From the NCBI GenBank assembly GCA_937873135.1, contig CALMVQ010000203.1:1-64000 (forward strand): 64,000 nt of DNA, in the 5' to 3' direction. The notes beneath the pieces are model-generated. The model did no database searches. It was not told where the DNA came from and saw nothing but the letters and a program-made list of their open reading frames with translations. Below, one piece after another: positions 8,510-16,160 of this stretch (its first letter is position 1; each line of letters opens with the position of its first letter). The translations under genes were made by a program, and so were the position numbers. The stretch comes from an uncultured Scytonema sp. GTDB lineage: Bacteria > Cyanobacteriota > Cyanobacteriia > Cyanobacteriales > Nostocaceae.

Positions 8510-8541
8510 AAACCTAACAAATGCTTGTAAATTTTAGGTTT
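8510..8541 (+). terminator. weak hairpin after the second tube gene
   Basis: AAACCTAA (8510-8517) pairs with TTAGGTTT (8534-8541), followed by TGTTCC. The stem is AT-rich and the T tract poor, so it may only attenuate. It opens a 249-base gap in an otherwise tight operon; the rest of the gap to 8753 shows no gene. Confidence 0.3.
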
Positions 8542-8753
8542 TGTTCCTCAACCCAACCTAAGTAGGTAAGAGAAAATAAATATAACAAGTAGGATTCGTA
8601 AAAAAGTCTGAAACCATTACTAATGACAAAGGACAAATGAAAAAAGACGACCCTAACTAGTTAGCTTTATTTATACCGATCTACTTACATAATTTTATTG
8701 TTTGAGCAAAACCTACGCAGTGTTGGAAAAACTTAGACTTGAATTAATTTGTC

Positions 8754-10679
8754 ATGAGATGCGCTCAACCATTTATTCCAATAGCAAGTGGGAGATTAGG
8801 GAAACAAATTTTAGAATTGCGCTGCTTCGGGCTGGCTGATTTCAGTAAACACATTGCTGATAAATATAGTGGTGCAGAACTGGGAAAATTTAAGTTTCCG
8901 ACTCTCACTCTACTTGAAAGAGTGAGCAGTTCCTGGAACGTATTTAATACAACTCATATTTTCAAAAATCAAGTAATTTCTGCACCACCTTCCACAACTC
9001 AACTGAATTTTAATTTGAACATACTTGTCTTTTTAAATATAGTTGTTCAAAGATTCGTGGGAGGAAAGAGCAAACCTCAAAATTCGCACTCAAGCAGATT
9101 TACTTTCTCTAATAACAGCACACTTTCTATTACCAGAACCTCGCTATCCCAACTTTATCAGCGAGTACAGATTGGATTGAAGCAAAAAAAGCCTTACCAG
9201 CAGACAACAAACGTATTCAACAATATATTGATGCAAAAAATTGCATCAAAAGAGAGCAAATCTCAGATTTCCCAGTCGGGCGGGTGGACTTTCTCGCAAA
9301 GTCGCACAATTCTGATTAGCAAAACATTGCTACCCCAGTTCAATCAATTAGAAAACATGGAAGTTAGACAAAAAGAGCAGACTAGTCAAGCTGTTTTGTC
9401 ATTACAGAATAAATCTGATGCGTTCGCTGTTGAGTCACCAGGCTCGTTTGGTTTACAACAGTCGGAAAATAACACTCTCCCAACTCAGAATTTACAGTTA
9501 GAAAAACCTGCCTCTCTTTCCCAGATTTTCGTCTCGCGATCGCAAAGTCCTACGTTACTGACTGAGAATCAAAAACCTGTGTTGATTCATTTACCAAATA
9601 TGAATCAGATCGCATCAACGTTGGAGGGAACTTCTGGGCTGATTCAAAGGCTACAGAGCATCGAAACACAAACTATCTTGCAGTATAGAAAAGTTGCTAC
9701 TAATTCTACCCTATTCTACAATGCATTAACCCCAAGCATTACTAGAGGTAAAATACCAGCCTCATTGATATCTCTGCCTGAGAATATCGCTTATCGGACA
9801 CAGCAAAACACAAACGTATTCAACAATATATTGATGCAAAAAATTGCATCAAAAGAGAGCAAATCTCAGATTTCCCAGTCGGGCGGGTGGACTTTCTCGC
9901 AAAGTCGCACAATTCTGATTAGCAAAACATTGCTACCCCAGTTCAATCAATTAGAAAACATGGAAGTTAGACAAAAAGAGCAGACTAGTCAAGCTGTTTT
10001 GTCATTACAGAATAAATCTGATGCGTTCGCTGTTGAGTCACCAGGCTCGTTTGGTTTACAACAGTCGGAAAATAACACTCTCCCAACTCAGAATTTACAG
10101 TTAGAAAAACCTGCCTCTCTTTCCCAGATTTTCGTCTCGCGATCGCAAAGTCCTACGTTACTGACTGAGAATCAAAAACCTGTGTTGATTCATTTACCAA
10201 ATATGAATCAGATCGCATCAACGTTGGAGGGAACTTCTGGGCTGATTCAAAGGCTACAGAGCATCGAAACACAAACTATCTTGCAGTATAAAAAAGTTGC
10301 TACTAATTCTATTAATTCTCAGGATGATTTAACTTTAGCACCGCATATACGCACAAGAAGATTAAGTAAGCATTTACAAAGTTCGGAAAATATTCTCCAC
10401 CAGCAGGGTGATAATACTAACAGAAGCCAGCTAAAGCAGAATTCTTCTCTTAGTACACTTACAATGGAATTTTTTCAGCCGAAAGCAAATATTTTTCCAC
10501 TTCAAAACAATCAAGAAAATCAACTTGAAAATCTTCAAAAGAATAAGGTGAAAAATGACTTAAGAAAGCAGGTGCAAACTGACATACCAACGATAGATGT
10601 TAACCGCATCGCAGATCAAGTATATCAGTTGATTGAGAGAAAAATCAAAATAGAGCGACAAAGAAGAGGAATGCTGTAA
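8754..10679 (+). CDS. Q/N/S-rich CIS protein with 201-residue internal duplication and conserved C-terminal helix
   Basis: 641 aa of unknown function. The body is rich in Q, N, S and T and probably largely disordered. Residues about 152-319 are repeated at about 353-520, with one amino-acid change (YRK versus YKK). The last 30 residues (TIDVNRIADQVYQLIERKIK, ending ERQRRGML) form an amphipathic helix of a type I have seen at the ends of otherwise variable proteins in CIS loci, so the C-terminus is probably the functional anchor. The gene lies between the tube and the LysM hub gene, where phages place the tape measure, but the composition is unlike known tape measures. ATG at 8754 lacks a good ribosome-binding site. 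Confidence 0.75.
   Translation: MRCAQPFIPIASGRLGKQILELRCFGLADFSKHIADKYSGAELGKFKFPTLTLLERVSSSWNVFNTTHIFKNQVISAPPSTTQLNFNLNILVFLNIVVQRFVGGKSKPQNSHSSRFTFSNNSTLSITRTSLSQLYQRVQIGLKQKKPYQQTTNVFNNILMQKIASKESKSQISQSGGWTFSQSRTILISKTLLPQFNQLENMEVRQKEQTSQAVLSLQNKSDAFAVESPGSFGLQQSENNTLPTQNLQLEKPASLSQIFVSRSQSPTLLTENQKPVLIHLPNMNQIASTLEGTSGLIQRLQSIETQTILQYRKVATNSTLFYNALTPSITRGKIPASLISLPENIAYRTQQNTNVFNNILMQKIASKESKSQISQSGGWTFSQSRTILISKTLLPQFNQLENMEVRQKEQTSQAVLSLQNKSDAFAVESPGSFGLQQSENNTLPTQNLQLEKPASLSQIFVSRSQSPTLLTENQKPVLIHLPNMNQIASTLEGTSGLIQRLQSIETQTILQYKKVATNSINSQDDLTLAPHIRTRRLSKHLQSSENILHQQGDNTNRSQLKQNSSLSTLTMEFFQPKANIFPLQNNQENQLENLQKNKVKNDLRKQVQTDIPTIDVNRIADQVYQLIERKIKIERQRRGML
9207..9708 (+). repeat. 502-bp direct repeat, copy 1 (inside the 641-aa gene)
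   Basis: Identical to 9810-10311 except for one base (G at 9688, A at 10291). The offset is 603 bases, a multiple of three, so the duplication keeps the frame. About 100 unique bases separate the copies. Confidence 0.95.
9810..10311 (+). repeat. 502-bp direct repeat, copy 2
   Basis: Second copy of the in-frame repeat at 9207-9708. The near-identity at DNA level, including third codon positions, means the duplication is recent or kept uniform by gene conversion. Confidence 0.95.
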
Positions 10680-10694
10680 TCAAAGGAAGTTAAA

Positions 10695-11321
10695 ATGGTA
10701 GAAAAAGCTTATATCACACCAATAAACGGGAGTAGGGCAGGACAAAATATTGTGGTTTTATTTAATCCCACAGAGTATTCAATTGAGACGAGTAATCAGT
10801 TTCAACGTACAGCAATACCGGGAACATCAACACCCGTTACTCAGTTCGTTAGTGGTAATACTGAAACTCTAACAATGGATTTATTTTTTGATTCCTATGA
10901 AAGAAAACAAGATGTTAGAATAGACACTAGTTTGATTACAACATTGCTAGATATAGATCCGGCTCTTCATGCTCCACCAGTTTGCGAATTTCATTGGGCA
11001 TCCCTACATTTTAAAGCAACTATAGAACAGGTAACACAAAAATTTACGCTATTTTTAGAGTCAGGATTTCCAGTCAGAGCAACTCTCAGTGTTACATTCA
11101 AAGAATACAGAACTTTGACTGAGCAGATACAAGATGTGCGTAAAGAATCTAGCGATCGCACAAAACGGATAACTGTAAAACAAGGCGATCGTCTCTGGCA
11201 TATTGCAAATCAAGAATACGAAAAATCAGGTTTATGGCGTCCCATTGCTACAGCTAACAAAATTAGCAATCCGAGAATTGTGGCTGCTGGTACAGAGCTT
11301 GTTGTTCCAGTTTTAAAATAA
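10695..11321 (+). CDS. LysM-tailed CIS hub/tube-initiator protein (Pvc7-like)
   Basis: 208 aa. The N-terminal domain (about 1-140; ALFNPTEYSIE-type motif seen here as VLFNPTEYSIETSNQFQ, and TLTMDLFFDSYE) is the CIS tube-associated domain. The C-terminal 50 residues form a LysM module (ITVKQGDRLWHIANQEYEKS ... NPRIVAAGTELVVP). This matches Pvc7/Afp7, which sits between the spike hub and tube (analogous to T4 gp53/gp54 region). AAGGAAG precedes the ATG. The LysM here is thought to be structural and not for cell-wall binding. Confidence 0.92.
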   Translation: MVEKAYITPINGSRAGQNIVVLFNPTEYSIETSNQFQRTAIPGTSTPVTQFVSGNTETLTMDLFFDSYERKQDVRIDTSLITTLLDIDPALHAPPVCEFHWASLHFKATIEQVTQKFTLFLESGFPVRATLSVTFKEYRTLTEQIQDVRKESSDRTKRITVKQGDRLWHIANQEYEKSGLWRPIATANKISNPRIVAAGTELVVPVLK

Positions 11322-11325
11322 CGTT

Positions 11326-12528
11326 ATGGATATTGTTGCATTAGAGGCAAAATACGAAAATTTATATGCTCCTGTCTTTCAGATTCTGGTCAATGGCAGT
11401 GATATTATGACACGTGGAGAAGATAATACAAAAGAAAGTATAGAAATTTCTAGTGTCACCATTGACAATACATTAGATGGTGCAGATACTTTTTCATTTA
11501 TCGTTAATAATGCTTTTGATACTACAAAGGGAGAACTGCGATCATTTATCGACGAAGTACTGGTTTTTAACGCAGAAGTTGAGATCAGGTTGGGATATGG
11601 CAGCAAACTCAAAACTATAATGAATGGTATATTAGTATCAGTTAAGATATCTTTTCCTTCTGGCGGCGCTCCTCAAGCAGAAGTAGGTGGTTTCGATATT
11701 TCATATCAGATGATGAAAGAAAAAAAACCACGCTCTTGGAATGATAAAACAGACAATGAAGTAGTAAAGGAAATTGCTTCGGAATACAAACTACAAACTT
11801 TACCCAACGATGATGACCCATTTCCTAAGAAAGAAAGTATAGAAGATACTGAAATAAAATATCCACAAATTGTTAAACAAGAAAAAGAAAGTGACTTTGA
11901 ATTTTTAAAGCGATTAGCTGAAAGGAATTATTATGAATTTTTTGTGTTTAGAAAAACGCTTTATTTCCGAAAGCCTGCTCGTGAATCACAGCCAGTTGTT
12001 ACTTTAGAATGGGATAAAAGCTTAGTCAGTTTTTCTCCAGAGCTTGATATTGCTGAACGAGTTTATCAAGTAGATGTTTTGGGACAAGATACCACTCAGC
12101 AAAAAATAAATATTGTTGCAGAGGCAACAATAAACAATGATGAAATATCCCGGATGTTCTTGAGAGAAGTTGTGGCATTATTCACATCATTTAGAACGGG
12201 AGAAAAGGTAACAAAGCAACTTATTTCTGAACAGGTAAAACAACCTGTAATATCAGAAGAACACGCTAAGAGTATGGCAAAAGCTATTTTGCTTAAGAAG
12301 CATGAAGATGTACTCAAAGGTAGTGGAGAATCAATTGGCGTCCCTGACATATTAGCAGGTACAAACATTGATCTTAAAGGCTTAGGTAGTAAATTCAGTC
12401 AGATATATTACCTTCACAAGACAAATCATAGTATTAGTAATTCAGGTTATCAAACGACTTTTGATGTCAACAAAGTACCTGATGAAAAGCAAATCACAGT
12501 TAAATCAAAAACTACAAATTTATCATGA
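11326..12528 (+). CDS. CIS spike hub, gp27-like half (phage late control gene D / VgrG N-terminal)
   Basis: 400 aa, related to phage late control D and VgrG/Pvc8 N-terminal hub domains. Signatures include IEISSVTIDNTLDGADTFSFIVNN, a segment ADNEVVKEIASEYKL-like (here DNEVVKEIASEYKL), and the QKEKESDFEFLKRLAERNYYEFFV type hub motif (here ESDFEFLKRLAERNYYEFFVF). It forms the trimeric hub to which the spike and tube attach. The stop overlaps the next ATG (12525-12528, ATGA). In many CIS the OB-fold spike is fused to this hub; here it is a separate gene. Confidence 0.92.
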   Translation: MDIVALEAKYENLYAPVFQILVNGSDIMTRGEDNTKESIEISSVTIDNTLDGADTFSFIVNNAFDTTKGELRSFIDEVLVFNAEVEIRLGYGSKLKTIMNGILVSVKISFPSGGAPQAEVGGFDISYQMMKEKKPRSWNDKTDNEVVKEIASEYKLQTLPNDDDPFPKKESIEDTEIKYPQIVKQEKESDFEFLKRLAERNYYEFFVFRKTLYFRKPARESQPVVTLEWDKSLVSFSPELDIAERVYQVDVLGQDTTQQKINIVAEATINNDEISRMFLREVVALFTSFRTGEKVTKQLISEQVKQPVISEEHAKSMAKAILLKKHEDVLKGSGESIGVPDILAGTNIDLKGLGSKFSQIYYLHKTNHSISNSGYQTTFDVNKVPDEKQITVKSKTTNLS

Positions 12529-12836
12529 CTAATTTGTATAATTACTCACTTCAAACTCAAGACAAAGGTAGCGGCGCACTGATTAGAGGTGTAGCCCTCG
12601 CAACTGTAACTAATACATCAGAGTTAGGCAATGGCAGAGTAAAAGTAAAATTTCAATGGAGAAAATATGAAGAAAAAAATGATGAAATATGGGCACGGAT
12701 AATTACAAGTAACAAAGGCGTTTCTCCCTCGATAGAAGTTCATGATGTAGTATTAGTTGCCTTTGAACAAGGTGTTTTTGAATATCCATTTGTCATCGGT
12801 TTTATTTGGCCCAACCTAAAAGATACAGATAGTTGA
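12525..12836 (+). CDS. CIS spike OB-fold protein, gp5/VgrG C-terminal-like (baseplate V)
   Basis: 103 aa. The segment GVALATVTNTSELGNGRVKVKFQW ... WARIITSNKG ... VHDVVLVAFEQGVFEYPFVIGFIWP is the classic OB-fold of VgrG/gp5/gpV proteins. The protein stops right after the OB-fold, with no beta-helical needle. Coupled to the hub by a 4-base overlap. Since no PAAR protein was recognised nearby, the structure of the tip is unclear. Function as the central spike is strongly suggested by family and position. Confidence 0.9.
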   Translation: MTNLYNYSLQTQDKGSGALIRGVALATVTNTSELGNGRVKVKFQWRKYEEKNDEIWARIITSNKGVSPSIEVHDVVLVAFEQGVFEYPFVIGFIWPNLKDTDS

Positions 12837-12876
12837 TATTTTATATTTTTTTTAGTTTTTATTAATTGAGGTAGCA

Positions 12877-13272
12877 GTGGCGAAAGAGTTTTTAGGCATA
12901 GGTTGGAAATTTCCGGTTAATGTAGATACCCTAACTGGAAAAATATCAATGTCTGAGTATGATAAAGACATTCAAGAAGCAATTTGGATAATTCTATCGA
13001 CTGCAAAAGGCGAGAGAATTATGCAACCCGATTTTGGTTGTGGTATCTACAATTTTGTGTTTGCAACTTTGAGTATGGCAACTTTAGAACTTATAAAATT
13101 ACGTGTAAGTGAAGGCTTAACCCGTTGGGAACCCAGAATTGATGTGAATGAGGTTAAGGTTTCATTGGATCAAAAGGAAACTGGGAAAATCTGGATTGAC
13201 ATTAATTATCATGTTCGCAAAACAAATACTGAATTTAACTTAGTTTATCCATTTTATCTCCAAGCAGGATGA
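12877..13272 (+). CDS. GPW/gp25 family baseplate wedge protein (Pvc9-like)
   Basis: 131 aa. The conserved motif is AIWIILSTAKGERIMQPDFGCGIYNFVF, in which gp25 proteins have the invariant EPR-like loop and sheath-nucleating fold. The start is GTG at 12877, supported by GAGG just upstream and by the homologous N-terminus KEFLGIGWKFPV. The protein should join the baseplate to the first sheath ring. Confidence 0.92.
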   Translation: MAKEFLGIGWKFPVNVDTLTGKISMSEYDKDIQEAIWIILSTAKGERIMQPDFGCGIYNFVFATLSMATLELIKLRVSEGLTRWEPRIDVNEVKVSLDQKETGKIWIDINYHVRKTNTEFNLVYPFYLQAG

Positions 13273-13332
13273 ATTTTAAGTTGTTTATAAGCGCTTTAGT
13301 ATCTTAATAAACTAACTCTCATAGGTAAGAAA

Positions 13333-16134
13333 ATGCCAGCATCACCAAAAATTGATAATAGAAACTTTGAAACGGTTCTCCAAGAAATTTGGAAGTTAAT
13401 ACCTTTCTACACTCCAGAATGGATAGTCTCTGATAATAAAGATTCAGGTTCAGCACTACTTAAAATTTTTGCTCATATGTTTACAGGTACGCTTCACCAA
13501 CTCAACTTAGTACCTGAGAAAAATTTCATTGCTTTCCTGAATATGCTTGGTGCCAAACTATCACCAGCTGCACAGTCTCGCGCACCTGTTACTTTTAAGC
13601 TGAGTGATGGTGCGAGGACAACAGTCTTAATTCCGGCTAAGACTCAAATGACTGCTCAACCAGTGGGAGCAGGTGACTCCATCGTTTTTGAGACTGAAAG
13701 GAATATTGTAGCTACTCCAGCTAAGCTAGTTGATGTTTATAGTGTCAATAACAAAGGGGATGATATTTTCTTCGCACCTCCAGACTTTCTAGCAGTAGAA
13801 AAACGAACTCCCTTCTCTGCTAGGTTAGTCCAGGATGCACAGCTAAAAGATACAAACCTATTTTTAGATCATACATCAGAGTTAAAGGTAGGAGATATAC
13901 TCAAAATCGGAGAAACTCATACATTATCCAGTTTTGAATATGTAGAAGTGGATAAAATTTATGGTAAGAAAGTTACTATTAAAAACAAGCTTAATGCTAA
14001 GTATTACATAGACAGTTTAGTAAAAAAAGTTTTATTTTTTGAACTATTTACAGGTATGAATACACAAGAACATATTCTATATTTAGGACAAAAAGATATT
14101 TTTAATATTAAAACTAGTGTTCAAATAACACTAGAAATAACAAGTTCACAAATAAAACTTTTAGATTCTAATTCTAATTTAGTTAAATGGGAATATTGGG
14201 GAGGTCAAGAAAATAAACCATTAGAGTGGTATGAATTTGATAGTTGTACCTTTGCGGCTGGTAAGCTCATTTTATCTAAAAAGAATAATGATGAAATTCA
14301 GGAGATAGAAATTAACGGTATTAAAAGCCGCTGGATTCGTTGTATTACTGTTAATAAATTACTAGAAACAAATTTACCAGTAATCAAAGATATTAAAGTA
14401 ACATCTACACCTTTGGCAGAAAATGAAACAACTACAGGATCATCTCCTGATATGGCGGCTCCCGCAGCTAGTCTTTTAGATCATTGTCTCATTTTTAATA
14501 ATTTACAATATCAGGATAAAACTGAAGAAAGTCAAACTAGTAAAGATTTCCAGCCCTTCCAGCCTCTAAGTGATGAACATCAATCTCTTTATTTAGGCTT
14601 TGATGCGCCTCCTGTAAAAGGTCCAATTAGTATTTTCTTTTCGCTAGAAATACAGGCTTATATTGAGGCAAATATGCCCCGCAGAAATTGGGAATATTAC
14701 AGACGGAAAAACGGTAAGGGTGAGTGGGCTAGGCTAGATGTTGGAGATGGAACTAACAACTTGACTCAAAGTGGAATAGTTGAGTTTTTAGGAGTGCATG
14801 ATTTTGCTCAGACTCTACGTTTTGGTAAATCACTCTACTGGATTCGGGCTGTTGATATCAACGACAAATTCCAGTCACCGGAGAAAATAACTGCTAAAGA
14901 TACCCAATTAAAGGGCTTTGCTCCTGCTCCCAAAATCAAAGGAATTTATTTAAATACAACATGGGCATCTCAAACACAAAGTATTAACAATGAAATTCTT
15001 GGTTCTAGCGATGGTAAAGCCGAGCAAACTTTCAAGTTATTTAAATTCCCTGTCATTGCCGAGGAGATTTGGGTAAATGAGTTGAGTGCTTTGTCTGCGG
15101 ATGAAAGACAGGAACTGTTGGGTAAGCCTTATGTTAACGAAGTGAAGAATAACGAAGGCAATACCATCGGATTTTGGATTAAATGGCAGCCACAAGAAGA
15201 ACTGTTAGAATCCACTGCTGTTGACCGACATTATGAAATTGATCGGACTTTCGGAGAAATTAAGTTTGGCAACGGTACAGAAGGAGCAATCCCACCGATA
15301 GGAGCAGATAATATTATAGCTAATTATCAATTTGGTGGTGGAGAACGAGGTAATGTTGGCAGCTTTGAAATCACTAGCTTAACGAGTTCTATTGCTTATA
15401 TCGATAGCGTTACTAACCCAGAAGCAGCTGAAGGTGGTTCAGATACCGAATTATTAGAAAAGGCTCTAGAGCGTGGTTCACATATTTTGAAACATCGCAA
15501 CCGTGCAGTAACAAAAGAAGATTTTGAACGACTGACTTATCAAGCTTCAGGCAGCATTGCGCGAGTTAAGTGCCTGCCTAATTTTAATGATGAAAAAAAG
15601 AGTCAAATCGGTTGGGTGAGTGTGATTGTTATCCCCAAGAGCAGCAAAGCACAACCACAACCATCATTACAGCTAAGACAAACAGTGGAGAAATACTTAC
15701 GGAATCACGCTGCAAATGTTGTCACTTCATCCAAACATCTTTATGTTTGTGGTCCGATTTACCTCGAGATTAACATTCAAGCAACGCTGTTTGTAGATGA
15801 AATTGATGCAGTACCTTTTGTAGAGCAGATGGCAATGCAAAAGCTCAATGCATTTCTGCATCCATTAACTGGTGGGAACTCTAGTCAAGGTTGGGAATTT
15901 GAACGCTTACCTTGCTTGTCTGATTTTTATACTTTGTTGGGTTCCATCCCTGACTTAGATCGTGTTGATTCTTTATCTATGACTGTTAGAGATACAAACA
16001 CTGATCATATTTGGCAGGTGATGCCTGATAGTCATGTCGCTAACAACGGGCTTCCCTACGCATTTACATTAGTTTGTAACGGCAAACATCAAATTGATGT
16101 CAAAGCCAACATCAATTCAAAAGTTATTAGTTAG
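13333..16134 (+). CDS. large baseplate wedge protein, gp6/baseplate-J-like, paralogue 1 (Pvc11-like)
   Basis: 933 aa. The N-terminus (DNRNFETVLQEIWKLIPFYTPEW ... SGSALLKIFAHMFTGTLHQLNLVPEKNFIAFLNMLG) and the C-terminal region (GGSDTELLEKALERGSHILKHRNRAVTKEDFERLTYQASGSIARVKC) are typical of gp6/baseplate J proteins of CIS. The middle (about 180-560) holds beta-rich insertions. It should form the wedge ring of the baseplate together with the following gene. Baseplate J-like pairs are usual in CIS loci (Pvc11 and Pvc12 type). Confidence 0.9.
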   Translation: MPASPKIDNRNFETVLQEIWKLIPFYTPEWIVSDNKDSGSALLKIFAHMFTGTLHQLNLVPEKNFIAFLNMLGAKLSPAAQSRAPVTFKLSDGARTTVLIPAKTQMTAQPVGAGDSIVFETERNIVATPAKLVDVYSVNNKGDDIFFAPPDFLAVEKRTPFSARLVQDAQLKDTNLFLDHTSELKVGDILKIGETHTLSSFEYVEVDKIYGKKVTIKNKLNAKYYIDSLVKKVLFFELFTGMNTQEHILYLGQKDIFNIKTSVQITLEITSSQIKLLDSNSNLVKWEYWGGQENKPLEWYEFDSCTFAAGKLILSKKNNDEIQEIEINGIKSRWIRCITVNKLLETNLPVIKDIKVTSTPLAENETTTGSSPDMAAPAASLLDHCLIFNNLQYQDKTEESQTSKDFQPFQPLSDEHQSLYLGFDAPPVKGPISIFFSLEIQAYIEANMPRRNWEYYRRKNGKGEWARLDVGDGTNNLTQSGIVEFLGVHDFAQTLRFGKSLYWIRAVDINDKFQSPEKITAKDTQLKGFAPAPKIKGIYLNTTWASQTQSINNEILGSSDGKAEQTFKLFKFPVIAEEIWVNELSALSADERQELLGKPYVNEVKNNEGNTIGFWIKWQPQEELLESTAVDRHYEIDRTFGEIKFGNGTEGAIPPIGADNIIANYQFGGGERGNVGSFEITSLTSSIAYIDSVTNPEAAEGGSDTELLEKALERGSHILKHRNRAVTKEDFERLTYQASGSIARVKCLPNFNDEKKSQIGWVSVIVIPKSSKAQPQPSLQLRQTVEKYLRNHAANVVTSSKHLYVCGPIYLEINIQATLFVDEIDAVPFVEQMAMQKLNAFLHPLTGGNSSQGWEFERLPCLSDFYTLLGSIPDLDRVDSLSMTVRDTNTDHIWQVMPDSHVANNGLPYAFTLVCNGKHQIDVKANINSKVIS

Positions 16135-16160
16135 TTAACAAACGTTAGGAAGCAGTAAAA

